Shown here one piece after another: positions 9,773 through 19,926 of a stretch of DNA of 35,174 bases (positions are counted from its first letter, which is position 1; each line of letters begins with the position of its first letter). The translations under genes were made by a program, and so were the position numbers. This DNA is from Willaertia magna. Its lineage: Eukaryota > Heterolobosea > Eutetramitea > Acrasida > Naegleriidae. The DNA lies in contig CADWAF010001103.1 in NCBI GenBank assembly GCA_902984215.1, forward strand, positions 1 to 35,174, in the 5' to 3' direction. Below the pieces are notes generated by a model. It was given only the letters and a program-made list of their open reading frames with translations. It was not told where the DNA came from and did not search any database.

Positions 9773-10178
9773 GCCGAAGTTAATTGTCAGAAATTTTGGA
9801 TTAGTTGCGTCAACTTTACGTGCTTATAAAAGAGGTCTAATAGAGACAATTTTTTTTTAAAAATTAAAAATTTTAAAAAATTGAAATCCTGCGGACATAT
9901 TTGTTTAGTTTGTTGTCGTTTGTATTCTTGCCTTGTTTAAAAATTGATTATTTTTAGTGAGAAAAGGGTATTGGTAGGTACAACTCAGAGAAAGTGCTGG
10001 TTATTGAAAGGAGTTATAGTAGTTGATGTTTGCAACACACTTTGCAATAAAAAGTGGAAGAAAATGAGTTTTTAAGAGAGAATTTGAACAAACGTCATGA
10101 ATATTAGTTTTCTAGTATTTTTTGGAATCGAAAAATTAATACCAAAACTCGTTTTCCAATTCTCTAAGGTCATAAAAA
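9773..10178. promoter_or_regulatory. Divergent intergenic region
   Basis: A 406-nt gap between divergently transcribed genes (scramblase on minus, nuclear protein on plus), so it must carry both promoters. A TATAAAAG word lies at 9823-9830 on the plus strand, about 350 nt before the plus-strand ATG, too far for a classical TATA box unless there is a long leader. No ORF or RNA gene seen. Confidence 0.45.
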
Positions 10179-11783
10179 ATGCCAAAACGTACTGGAACTA
10201 AGGCTCAACACAATAATGACAGTGATAGCAGTAGCACTAATAACAACATTGCCGACAATAACCATCCGTCAGTAGCAATGCAAAATATTGATTCAATAAC
10301 TGATGAAGATAAACGATTATCTATTTTATTTTCAAGATATTATAATACTGATAAAAGACATAGAATAGAAATGCAATGGTTTGGCCATTCAATGACGTAA
10401 GTATCTATTAATTAAAAACAATTATTTAATTAATTAAATTCTAGAAATGACCAACAAAATCCATGTTTTGTAGATATTTTAGTTTCCAGCAGGAAATTAA
10501 AGAATGAAGAGTCATCCCCACCTGAAGTACTTTTCAAAACACATTCTTATGAACTGAGATTAGTTCCGAATGAAAATTTCTTTCAATGGAATGGTGGAAG
10601 AAGAAGTGGATATATTGTGGAATTGAAATTATTTAAAAAAGTTGTTAAATCATCAAACAAAAAGAAAACTACTAATAATACTACAACATCTAATTCCCAA
10701 GAGGATTTTGCAGAACATTGTGATAAAGGAGTTCCATTAATATCATATACTTTTACAGAGGATGTTTTCACAAACACTTGGATTTTAAATTTAATTTGGC
10801 CAGATGAAAGAACTAAAACTTCATTTCGTGGTGATTTCTTCTTTAAGATTTCAGTTTTCAGAAAAGTTGATGATGACACTTTTCGTAGGATTTTTTCTAG
10901 AGTTTCAACTAGATTTAAAATTGTTTCAAAACCTGGTGTTTATTTAAGTAAAAAGAGAAAGAAAGAAAGTGAAGAAGAAGAATTAGAAACAAAGAAATTA
11001 AAAGATAATACTGCACCACCATTACATTTAATTCCTTCCAATCCAACACATTTGACAAATAATAATAATAACAATATTAATTTACCTACATTAAATAATA
11101 ATAATATAATAGTTAATACTGTTCCTTTAAGTCCAACTGTGACAAGTACGAATAACCAAATAACTAATCATTTACAAGAAATATATCAAGGATTAGTATT
11201 TAGTGATAATAATAGAGAACAATTGGAAAAACAACCATTAGATACAACTGTGAATAATAATGTAATTAATAATAACAATTTATCAGTACCTGGTAATAAC
11301 ACTATGGAACTATTACAACAACATAAATTCCTGGAAAGCTTAGATTTAATATCACCTATGGGAAATACTCAAGAATTTTTGAAACATTTAAATTCGGTGC
11401 AGAAATCATCACTTTCATCTTCTCAAGAGTTTTTAAATTTCCTAAATCAGTCACAACTAAATGCATCACAACAACCTTTGATTTCTACAACTTCAACAAC
11501 TACCACAACAACTATTGTTGGTTCTTCTACAGCTAACAAAGAAAATGAACCACCAAGTAATACAGAAGATTATATATTATCCTCTCCACTTTCTCCAATA
11601 ACACCGACAGGAATATTTGGTTCACATCAACCTGTACCACAAAAAGGTGTTTTAAGTTTGAGTTTTTCACAAGAGCAATTAAAACCATCTTCACAAGATT
11701 GGAGTTTCTTTAATTCACAAGAAGAAGAGAAGGATGACTTTTATTTAAAAATGTTTGGCAACGAAAACAAATTGACAAAATAA
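10179..11783 (+). CDS. Putative nuclear protein with p53/CSL-like region
   Basis: Two exons, 10179-10396 and 10445-11783, with a 48-nt intron (GTAAGT...TTCTAG), giving 518 residues. After a low-complexity N-terminus, residues of about 75-260 form a beta-rich globular region (EVLFKTHSYELRLVPNE, FFQWNGGRRSGYIVELKLF, FTNTWILNLIWPDERTK, FRGDFFFKISVFRK). It ends in FSRVSTRFKIVSKPGVYLSK, which resembles the end of the N-terminal Rel-like domain of CSL (RBP-J), where a similar RIKVISKP strand occurs. A basic, nuclear-localisation-like stretch (KKRKKESEEEE, then KKLK) follows. The C-terminal half is Asn/Gln/Ser/Thr-rich with repeated [ST]-Q-E-[FD]-[LF] elements (TQEFLKHL, SQEFLNFL, SQEDF), as in activation domains. 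This suggests a transcription factor of the p53-like superfold. The fold assignment is from memory of motifs and is tentative; that the gene is real is not in doubt. Confidence 0.75.
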
Positions 11784-11848
11784 AAAGGTGTTTTGCTTAT
11801 TTATTAGTGTTTTGTGCTGACTTTATTATTCACTTGTAGAAGAGAAAA

Positions 11849-11862
11849 GGCGGGAGGTTCCC
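11849..11862 (+). promoter_or_regulatory. GC-rich promoter word (E2F-like / kB-like)
   Basis: GGCGGGAG at 11849-11856 resembles the E2F core (GGCGGGAA), and the overlapping GGGAGGTTCCC at 11852-11862 fits GGGRNNYYCC. It is 56-69 nt before the ATG of the PPR-like gene, in otherwise AT-rich flank. Two further GGCGGGA words precede the BRCT gene. Binding is inferred, not shown. Confidence 0.35.
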
Positions 11863-11917
11863 ATTAAAATTTTTAAAAAAATTGCATTGTAAAATATGTC
11901 GAAATTTTTAAAAAAAA

Positions 11918-12510
11918 ATGTTGAAATCCGTTGCTAGAATCGTAGGGTCCTCAAGAAACACCAATAAAATTATCACTTTATCATCAAATCAAGTAAGATT
12001 CATCCGATTCGAAACAAATGCACAAGGTATGTAAATAAAAGAAATAATTAAATCTAATAAAATTAAATAGTAAGAACCCAACAAACTGATATCGCAATCC
12101 AAAAATTTGGTTCTCTCAAATATATGGGTATGCCAGTTAACGTAGATCACTACAATGAAATTATTTATCAATGTACCGTAAATGCACAATCAGATAAAGC
12201 AAAATATATGTTCGACGAAATGAGAGCTGAAAACATTATTCCTGATGTTGAAACCTTTGCTATGTTAATTGGTTGTTGTTTATTCGATTCTAACCCTTTA
12301 AGAGCAATTAACTACTTGGAAGAAATGATACTTTTAAATGTTGAAATTCCAAAATCTTTCTTAACAACAGTTGCTGAAGTTTTAACTAAAGCAGGATATA
12401 AAAAGACACCAGCTTTATTCTCTGCTCTCGGTGCAAAAGATGGAGCAAAGAAGGAAGATATTTTAAGTGCATCCCAACAAGCTAAATTAGAAATTGGTAT
12501 CAAGGCATAA
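11918..12510 (+). CDS. Mitochondrial PPR-like protein
   Basis: Two exons, 11918-12026 and 12071-12510, with a 44-nt intron (GTATGT...AAATAG), giving 182 residues. The N-terminus (MLKSVARIVGSSRNTNK and on to about residue 35) is basic with no acidic residues, a good mitochondrial targeting peptide. The mature part holds about two pentatricopeptide-like helical hairpins: DHYNEIIYQCTVNAQSDKAK with MFDEMRAENIIPDVETF is a near-classic PPR unit, followed by AMLIGCCLFDSNPLRAINYL. PPR proteins bind organellar RNA or act in mitochondrial ribosomes; with so few repeats a structural or ribosome-associated role is more likely than long-sequence recognition. An earlier ATG at 11896 is in another frame and gives no product. 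Confidence 0.8.
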
Positions 12511-12629
12511 ATTTGAATATTTAAATGTAATTCTATTATCTTTATTCCTCATTTCATCATCATTAGGAACTATTATACTTTCCTTTCAAAATCCTTCTTT
12601 TTAATTAGGGCCTTTTTGTAATAAAAAAA

Positions 12630-13531
12630 ATGTTTCAACGAATGAATTTCCTTACTGTTTGTTGTTATCTGTTTTTGATGGGTTTGATGCATTTGATGTT
12701 TATTGGATTTGTAGAGAATGTTGTGATTTTTAATAAAAGACAGCCAATGAATGGAGGTGCGATGAATAATTATTATTTTAGTGGTTCACTAGCGAGTGTA
12801 GATAATAAGTTTGTTGATTTTGAAGATAGTGGTATTCCTGTAGATATTTATAATAATGAATATGAAAATCCAAAAGTAAATATTGAAAGTGCAAGTAGAT
12901 CAATAATGTTGAATAGTGAAAATATATTAGATTCTTCTTATAATAGTGATATTCCTTCATGTGACGGATTATATTCTTCTCAATATTATTGTGACGAACC
13001 AAAGATAGATAGTAAAACATATGAATATGAAGGTTGTCAAAAGAATAATACAGTTTTAGTTAATTGTTACGTTAGAGAAGGTGTTGAATGTAGTGGAAGT
13101 AAAACATTTTATCAATTTAAATCATGTTACTATACGTAAGTAAAAAAGAAAGAAATCAAAAAATTTTAATAACAATTCAAAAGAAATGGTTATCACTTTT
13201 CTGTAGCTCTTGGATTAAGTGTATTCTTAGGAATTTGTGGAATTGACAGAATGTATTTAGGTTATGTTGGATATGGTTTATTTAAATTATTTACAATTGG
13301 AGGATTTGGATTTTTATGGGTTTATGATATACTTTTAATTTCTCTTCAAATTGTAATTCCTAGAGATGGCAGTAATTATATTGTTGGTAGTGATGGTAAG
13401 TTTTTTTTTAAAATTTTTATTAAATTTTTATTAAACATTCTGTAAAATTTTACAATATTTTTATTTCATTTTGGAAAGGTCCAAGATCCATTCATTTCTT
13501 AAGAAATAATAATACTTATAATGCTTTTTAA
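12630..13531 (+). CDS. TM2 domain-containing membrane protein
   Basis: Three exons, 12630-13135, 13184-13395 and 13479-13531, with introns of 48 nt (GTAAGT...CAAAAG) and 83 nt (GTAAGT...GGAAAG), giving 256 residues. The N-terminus is a signal peptide or anchor (residues 5-27), then an acidic, Asn-rich lumenal stretch. A Cys-containing module follows (PSCDGLYSSQYYCDEP ... GCQKNNTVLVNCYVREGVEC). The TM2 domain (about 170-235) has NGYHFSVALGLSVFLGICG, DRMYLGYVGYGLFKL (the DRF-like loop) and GFGFLWVYDILLISLQIV. This is the architecture of animal TM2D1-3 proteins, linked in animals to Notch signalling and endolysosomal function. The acceptor of intron 1 is chosen at 13183 rather than the TAG at 13206 because only 13183 keeps the conserved NGYHFSVALG in frame. 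Confidence 0.88.
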
Positions 13532-13860
13532 TGGTATATAATACTATTGTATATACTATTAGTTTATTTATTTAATCTTTCGTTCTTTTTATTAACCTCC
13601 ATTATTAGACCAAAACAATGAAAAGAAAGTTATAGGCATCAACAATTACAAATAAAATTGAGGATGAAAGTTAAGGAGGTATAGTAATTTAAGTGTTTTA
13701 ATGCTTTAAATGTTTAGAATGATTTTGAAAATAAGGAATGTGTTTTAGAGATTAAACAGCGAGTAAAATGGAGGCGAATTAGCAATTTGAATATAAACTA
13801 AATATATTTAGTTCTTTTTAATCTTTATCTTTTTTTATCAATTGATCTGCTGTTATTTCA
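13532..13860. other. Intergenic region, no gene seen
   Basis: A 329-nt region between the TM2 gene and the frame-broken gene. It is less extremely AT-rich than the desert further on and contains a purine-rich plus strand near 13610-13790. No ORF, tRNA or convincing promoter element was found. An unannotated 5' exon of the next gene or an RNA gene cannot be excluded. Confidence 0.4.
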
Positions 13861-14656
13861 ATGCACAACAATAGATTAATATCTTACCTCCAATTTTATC
13901 TAATTTACATTCCAAATAAGGATGATGATAAAGATAATAATAATTTAAATTTTTCAAAATATATTTTAAATGTTCTATTAACTTTAGCTAAAGATATTAA
14001 ATTTCAAAAATATATTAATAAAGAACCAATAGACAATAAAAAAAGACAATAATGGAACAGGAATAAATGAAAAGATTATACCATTCTTTTACAATGAAGA
14101 AACCAAACAATTTGGTCCATTTATTTATTTATCAACTTTACAATCACATGCATTACAATTAATTTATTATTTTAATATTTTACCTTCCAATTTATTAAAA
14201 AATTTATCTAAATGTTGTACACAAAATGTGAAGAAAATTTTAATTGATAAAATTACACAAGTTATTGAAATTATTAGATATCATATAAATAGAAGTGAAA
14301 AGAAATATAAATTAAAACCTTCTGTACATATTAGTTTTTTATGTACTATTTTAGTTGCTATTTGTTGTAATAATCAACCCAATGATAATAGTTTGCAATT
14401 TTATGGAAGTGGTTGTTTAGGAAAATTGACAACATTTTTAACAAATACTTTACAAAAAGAATTAAAATTAGGTGTAATTCGTGAAACGTCAGTTAGTTCC
14501 TTATTTATAATTATTACAAAATGTTCAGAATCTATAAAAACTTACTGGACTAGCTCTGTACTGGAAGGCTGGTATGATACCGTTACATTACTGATGCTGC
14601 GTTATTACAGGTATTATGATTTGCATCTAAGCGAGATATGGTTTTGTTTTAGTTGA
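13861..14656 (+). pseudogene. Helical protein gene with broken frame
   Basis: The ATG at 13861 opens a frame that stops at 14052, while the next frame continues from about 14036 to 14656 without an ATG of its own. Joining them within the 7-A run at about 14037-14043 gives a continuous, all-helical protein of about 265 residues: NKDDDKDNNNLNFSKYILNV, then EETKQFGPFIYLSTLQSHAL, then LSKCCTQNVKKILIDKITQV. The pattern suggests an armadillo/HEAT-like fold; a remote likeness to the C-terminal part of Tex10/Ipi1 (ribosome maturation) is only a guess. One base too many in the A-run could be a sequencing error; a 61-nt intron (GTTCTA...CAATAG, about 13971-14031) would also restore phase but would remove helical sequence. 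The final 120 nt are clearly richer in G+C than the rest. The end may instead use a 43-nt intron (GTATTATG...TTTTAG) followed directly by TGA. Confidence 0.5.
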
Positions 14657-15372
14657 ATGATATATAAGCTAGTAATTAAATAATAAATAATTAATCATAT
14701 AACAACAATTATATACAAAAAACTATTTTATGCAATTTTTTACTTTTATAATAGGAAATTCATTAATTTAGAAAAATATTTAAAAATAGAAATTAAATTA
14801 AATTACAAAAACACAAATAAATTTATCAATTTACAATAATTACTTTCTTTTTCTTTAAATTAAAAACCTTAAAAAACTTTGTAAAATTTTTTTTATTTTT
14901 TTTTGTAATTCTTTAATATTATTTTGAATATCCGTAATTTGTTTTTTTATAATAAATTTATTTTCAATAATTTTAAAATTTAAATCTTTATTCCTTTTCT
15001 TAACAGTTCCATTTCTATTATTTCTTTATTTATAAAATACATAAATTATTTTTGTTTTTTTATTTTAAAAATTAATTAAATAAATTAATTGTATAGATTT
15101 TTTTTTAAAAATTTTTTTTTAAAGTTTTATTAGTTTTTTATTAAATAATTTTTTTAGTTTCTAATATATACTTTTTTTTTATTAAATTTGTTAAAAATTG
15201 TATAAATTTATTTTTTTAAAAAATTTTTAAATTTATTTTTTAGTTTGTTTTTTATTATTAATTTTTAAATTTTATTATTTAAATATGAAAAACTAATAAA
15301 ATCTAAAAAATGATGGTAATATTTAAATAAAAATGAAAAAATAGAGAAAAAAAAATTTTTTATTAAAAATTT

Positions 15373-15404
15373 CAAAAAACAGTATAAATTTATACTGTTT
15401 TTTG
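15373..15404. repeat. Perfect 32-nt palindrome
   Basis: Two 16-nt arms meet with no loop at 15388/15389; the arm begins CAAAAAACAGTATAAA. The core (AGTATAAATTTATACT) recurs imperfectly at 15413-15428 and 15535-15552, with shorter versions at 15201, 15436 and 15494. It could form a cruciform, or be the remains of a small inverted-repeat element; no target-site duplication or transposase is visible. Confidence 0.9.
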
Positions 15405-16539
15405 TATTAAAGAGTATAAATTTATATTTTTGTGGACTAAATTTATCCGTTTTACAGATTTTTTATTTATTACAGTAAATTTAAATCTATTATGATAAAT
15501 TTATGTTTGCATGCATTTTTAAAAATTTAAAAAACTATATAAATTTATACTTTTTTTAATTTCTTTTTAAAATTTAGAAATAACAATAATAATTTTAAAT
15601 AAAAAAAGAACTTAATTTAAAAATATTAAGATTTTTACATAATTTTTGTAATATTTTTAAAATTTTTTACACTAAATATTATATATAACTTAATAGTCCC
15701 ATAATTATATATATAAAAAAACAAACATTAATCTTTACACAAAATATTAAAAATAAATACTTTTTAAATTTTTAATCTATTCTAAAAAGCTGTCTCAATT
15801 TATAGTAATTAATAATAAAATAAAAAATAATTACAATTAAAGAAATAATGTTTTAAAATTTAAATAAATTAATTAATAAATAAATTAACTATAATTACAA
15901 ATACTTTCAAGCAAAAAAAGATTAAACAAATATTGTGAGTATTTTATTTGAGTAAAAATAATTTCTTTCAATAATAATAAAAAAAAGTATAATATATATT
16001 TTTTAAGAACAAACTTTAAAAATGAGGTAACTTTATTAAAAAATTATTATTCATTAATATTATTTAATTTTTTAAAATCAATTCCTTAAAAAATATCAAA
16101 ATTTAAACTTTTATTTTTTAAATCTTTTTTTTTTATAATCTTTAATAAATATTTTTTTAATCATAATCATTAATACATTCAATTAATTACCAAATCATTT
16201 TATAATAATAAATGTAACAAAATTATTTTATTATAAAAGTTAATAAATATTTATAATAAATTTACTTATTTTTTTATTTAATGTAACTGATGTTTAATAA
16301 TTTGATAATTAATTATTTAATAATTTTTTATTTGAAGTTATAGAATGATTAATGTTAAAAATTTGAAAAAAAAAATAATTTTATAAGGATTAATTAAAGA
16401 ATTATTAAGATTTTATATATTATAAAAGATAAAAATTAAAGATTTATTATTATTTTTTAAATTGTTTTAAATAAAAAAATGATTAAAGTTAAATATTTGA
16501 AAAGATAAAATAAAGATTTTTATGTTTTAAGATTTTATA

Positions 16540-16734
16540 TTAGATAATTTTTAATAAATTATTTTTAATAGACAATGAATTTAATTTAAGAATTAAATTT
16601 CTCCATTTATCTTCTAAATTATATCCTGAATTATAAATAATTTTAATACTATCTGTTAGGTTAATATTTATTGAAATAAAAGAATTTTTATCGGTTTTTT
16701 TATAATGGAATTTAAAGTAATAAAAAAGAAACAA
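16540..16734 (-). pseudogene. Possible Myb-like domain relic
   Basis: A 64-codon minus-strand frame inside the desert. Most of it is unremarkable, but it contains SGYNLEDKWRNLILKLNS. The LKDKWRNL-like signature marks the third helix of telobox/Myb domains. The expected first helix with its Trp is not found upstream in any frame I read. If real, it is the stump of a lost Myb gene; chance similarity is possible. Confidence 0.25.
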
Positions 16735-17092
16735 ATAAAGAAATAAAGAAAAAAATTAATTATTAAATATATTTTATATACTTTATTAAAAATAAATTCA
16801 ACTTTAACACTTAAAGAATGTCAAAAGATATTAAAAAAAATTAAAATTTAACTATTCATAGATATTGGTTTAATTAAAAAAGTAATTTAAAAAAATTATT
16901 TATATATAATTGAAAATATTATAAAATATTTTAATTATTTTTTTTGAATTATTATATTTATTTAAAAGTTTTAAACCCTATTTTTTATAATAAAATCCAC
17001 CACTAATTTTTTAATTGAATGAGTGATTTAAAACTTCTTTAAATGCTATTAAAGTAAATTATACTAAGAGCCAATACGCATCTAATTAAAAA

Positions 17093-19240
17093 ATGTGTTT
17101 AAACCAATTACCCGAAGAGTTGCTATCAAATATTTTGGAGTTTTTAGTACAAGAAAGAAATTTAAAAGAATGGAGGTCAAAACAGTTTGGAAATCTGAAT
17201 ATGATTTCACTAGAATTTATTAATACATTATTTTCTTTAAAACATACTGACACAATATTGTGGAATAAAATACATTTTAATTCTTTCTTTTGGAAAGATA
17301 TAGAACTAAATTATCATGACTTTATAGACGTTTATTTCGGAAAAGAAGATAGTGACATATACATTTTAGAATTTATTGAATTTTCTAAAGTTCTGTGTGA
17401 TGCGTCAAATTTAATTACAAAAATACTAGTTCCTTATGTCGTGTTTAATAATGAATCGTTTGTTGAACATTTTTATTCATTAGAAATGATTAGGATTGTA
17501 GATTTTTCTTTTAAAAAAGGTGACAAGTGTTTAACTTTAAAATTTCCTCGCCTTAGACAATTAGATTATCCAAAAACCGATAGTTACGACCTTTCACCAG
17601 TAATTAATTCACATTGTGATCAATTAGAAAAAGTTATTGAAAGAGATTGTGATTTTATTGAGTTTGAACCACTACTTTTAAAATGTTCAAATATCAAAGA
17701 TATTGATTTAAAATATGTAAGGATTAGTAGTATAGATTATCAAATACTTAATGATAAAATGTTTCAACTAAATATTACAACATTAAGATTAAAATGTAGC
17801 TTGAATATTTTACAATGTAATAATTGGAAACATTTATGTTATGAATTAAAAAATTTAAAATATTTAAATTTACTTGTTAGTGAAAAAGAAATTTCATTTA
17901 TTGGATTAGATAAAACTAAAAACAAATCAATAATTAATAATCCTGTAGAAATCCCTTTACAATTAAAACAATTTATAGTTTGTTCTGTTGGCAATAGCAC
18001 AGTTCACCTTCATGACTCATTAGAAATGCCAAATTTAGTTAGACTTGGTTTAGTAGCTGTACAGTATACTACCCCAAGCATTATATTATTTCCAAATTTA
18101 AAAGATTTAAATATTCTAAATTGTTTAATGCCAAATATAGATATTAACTATTGGTTTCATTCAGGTTCAATAATTGAAATATTTAATTTTCATTCTAAAG
18201 AAAATTATAGACAACCAATTAACATTCCAAAATTAAAGAAACCTTTAAAATACTTAAAAATTAATTTAGATCATCAAAAAAACAATAAGCATGTTAAAAT
18301 TTTTATTGCAGACTGCCCTTTAAAAGTAGAATTAAGTGGAGTGTTTTATCCAGTCTTTATATTTGGAAAGAAAGTAAACACTATTGATATTTTAAGGTAT
18401 TCTAGGACAACTGCAAACCATAATATACTTATCCAACTAGAAAAATGTAATGAAATTAATATTTCTGAGCTATTCACTGGTAGTTTTTTTACGTTGTATA
18501 CTAAATTTAAAAATGTTAGTTCTGTAAATTATTTGAAATTAGAAGACACAATTATAGAAGAATCGAGGATTCACTTTTATTTTTCTTATGCAAAGTTAAA
18601 GGATCATTCACATTTATTTCCTAGATTTCAAAAATTAAATATTAAGAATTTACGTGTTGAATATGAAGATATTCATGATTGTCCACACTTTTATATATTG
18701 GCTTTAACTGGAAGTGAGTTAAAGAATTCTGTGACAAATGGAAATGAAATACTTAATTATCATGACAGTTGGAGAAAAGAGTTGACCAAAGAGAAGTATG
18801 TAATTGAATCAAAATATTTACAAAATTGCACAATTGATGATGTTAAAGAAGTTGAAATTAAAAATTGTTATAAATTAGAAAGTTTAAATTTAATTCATGT
18901 TAACTGTACAATTTGTGACAATTCACTTAGAAATATTACAGATATTTATTTGTATAACAGTAGTTTTTTAAGCGACAAATATAACCACTTGGATTTGAAT
19001 ACACTTCCTTTATTGCGAAACCTTACTATTAAAAAAAGTGATAAATTTACAATATCATTAGTCGAACAACATTGTTGTATTAGGGAAATTGCTTTGGAGG
19101 AAATGAAAGATGCCAATATTAAGATGTTTTTGAACACACCTAATCTTAGGAAATTGGTGATGAAGAAAGTGGAGTTTGTAGATGAGTTTATTGTTGAAGT
19201 TTTATTTTCACCAAAATTATTAAATTACAATAAAATTTAA
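17093..19240 (+). CDS. F-box / leucine-rich-repeat protein
   Basis: A 715-residue single-exon protein. The first 60 residues match an F-box (LPEELLSNILEFLVQERNL ... ISLEFINTLFSLKHTDTILW), the Skp1-binding adaptor of SCF ubiquitin ligases. The remainder is a long series of irregular leucine-rich segments, such as CSNIKDIDLKYVRI, LKNLKYLNLLVS, FPNLKDLNILNCLM, LPLLRNLTIKKSD and TPNLRKLVMKKVEF, the usual substrate-binding solenoid. It would recruit an unknown substrate for ubiquitination. The start ATG is well placed, a few bases after an in-frame-independent AT leader. Composition is uniform throughout, and the decayed carrier copy begins directly after the stop. Confidence 0.85.
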   Translation: MCLNQLPEELLSNILEFLVQERNLKEWRSKQFGNLNMISLEFINTLFSLKHTDTILWNKIHFNSFFWKDIELNYHDFIDVYFGKEDSDIYILEFIEFSKVLCDASNLITKILVPYVVFNNESFVEHFYSLEMIRIVDFSFKKGDKCLTLKFPRLRQLDYPKTDSYDLSPVINSHCDQLEKVIERDCDFIEFEPLLLKCSNIKDIDLKYVRISSIDYQILNDKMFQLNITTLRLKCSLNILQCNNWKHLCYELKNLKYLNLLVSEKEISFIGLDKTKNKSIINNPVEIPLQLKQFIVCSVGNSTVHLHDSLEMPNLVRLGLVAVQYTTPSIILFPNLKDLNILNCLMPNIDINYWFHSGSIIEIFNFHSKENYRQPINIPKLKKPLKYLKINLDHQKNNKHVKIFIADCPLKVELSGVFYPVFIFGKKVNTIDILRYSRTTANHNILIQLEKCNEINISELFTGSFFTLYTKFKNVSSVNYLKLEDTIIEESRIHFYFSYAKLKDHSHLFPRFQKLNIKNLRVEYEDIHDCPHFYILALTGSELKNSVTNGNEILNYHDSWRKELTKEKYVIESKYLQNCTIDDVKEVEIKNCYKLESLNLIHVNCTICDNSLRNITDIYLYNSSFLSDKYNHLDLNTLPLLRNLTIKKSDKFTISLVEQHCCIREIALEEMKDANIKMFLNTPNLRKLVMKKVEFVDEFIVEVLFSPKLLNYNKI

Positions 19241-19241
19241 A

Positions 19242-19510
19242 TTAAATTAGCTTGAAAAATAATTGTTGGTATTTAAGTTTAGTTTTTATTATTTACAATA
19301 AATTACAATTTATATCCTATTTACTATTTGTTGTAGACGTTGCGCTTTTAGTCATTCTGTCAGTAAGTACTACTTTTACCATTTCCCTCCTCTTTCACAA
19401 TCAATCTCCCTCATTATTGTCAACTGTGAAAAAGACACTATTTGTTTAATTTACAAATATTACGGACCTGTAAAATCTAAATCTGTTTAATGAATAAAAA
19501 AATAAAAAAA
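19242..19510 (-). pseudogene. Decayed copy of the mitochondrial carrier 3' half
   Basis: This stretch is a degraded duplicate of the carrier locus at 21297-21961, in the same orientation. Block 1 (19242-19368) matches 21297-21424, including the 3' flank and last codons: TAAATTAGCTTGAAAAATAA against TAAATTAGCTGGAAAAATAA, and CTTTTAGTCATTCTGTCAGT against CTTTTAATCATACTATCAGT. A short piece at 19397-19408 matches 21556-21567. Block 3 (19409-19496) matches 21863-21960, ending with TCTGTTTAATGAATA in both. About 430 nt of the middle of the gene are missing. No frame survives. Confidence 0.85.
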
Positions 19511-19926
19511 TAAATTATATGATATAAATATTAAATAAATATTAAAAATATATATTAAATTTTAATTAAACAATGGTATAATATTTAATTTTAAAAATTA
19601 TTATAAAAATAAAAAATTGATTTATTTTATTAAAGCATTTTTAGAAAATTTTTGGTTTTAGTGACATATATTTTTGATTTTTAAATAATTCTATTTTTTG
19701 TAATAAAAAAATTTAAATACTATCGCAAAGAGAACAAATTATTAAAATCAGTACTTTCTCAACAGTGTGATTTAATAAACACGACTAACGATTTTATTTT
19801 CTTGATTCAAAAACAGAAAATAAAATAAGCTGTTCTTGAAAAGTTCTTTCCAACAAGCAAACTTGACAAAGTTGAACTCCGCTCTCGATTAATGGCATGT
19901 GAAACAAAAAAAATAAAAACTGGTCA
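19511..19926. other. AT-rich intergenic region
   Basis: 416 nt between the carrier relic and the ubiquitin-domain gene. The first 150 nt are almost only A+T. The last 130 nt have more balanced composition and should hold the promoter and leader of the next gene. TTTTTTGTAATAAAAAAA near 19694 resembles a word seen near other starts. No gene found. Confidence 0.45.

Larger units (their letters stand above)
14657..17092. other. 2.4-kb AT-rich gene desert
   Basis: No gene of convincing composition in 2436 nt. G and C are very scarce apart from occasional motifs. It contains the perfect 32-nt palindrome at 15373-15404, related TATAAATTTATA words over about 15200-15550, and a short minus-strand fragment with a Myb-like end (16540-16734). 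The last 50 nt carry the promoter of the F-box gene. It could be a decayed gene region, an origin, or a recombination-prone spacer; the sequence does not decide. Confidence 0.6.

Noticed and set aside
13251..13445. TM2 exon 2 as a separate short gene
   Set aside because: The frame is continuous with exons 1 and 3 through canonical introns, and the TM2 domain starts upstream of its first Met.
14657..17092. Centromere, telomere or CRISPR array
   Set aside because: No long tandem array, no telomere-type repeat and no regularly spaced direct repeats are present; the AT richness alone does not support any of these.
18946..19137. Minus-strand frame at the end of the F-box gene
   Set aside because: Shadow of the LRR coding sequence.
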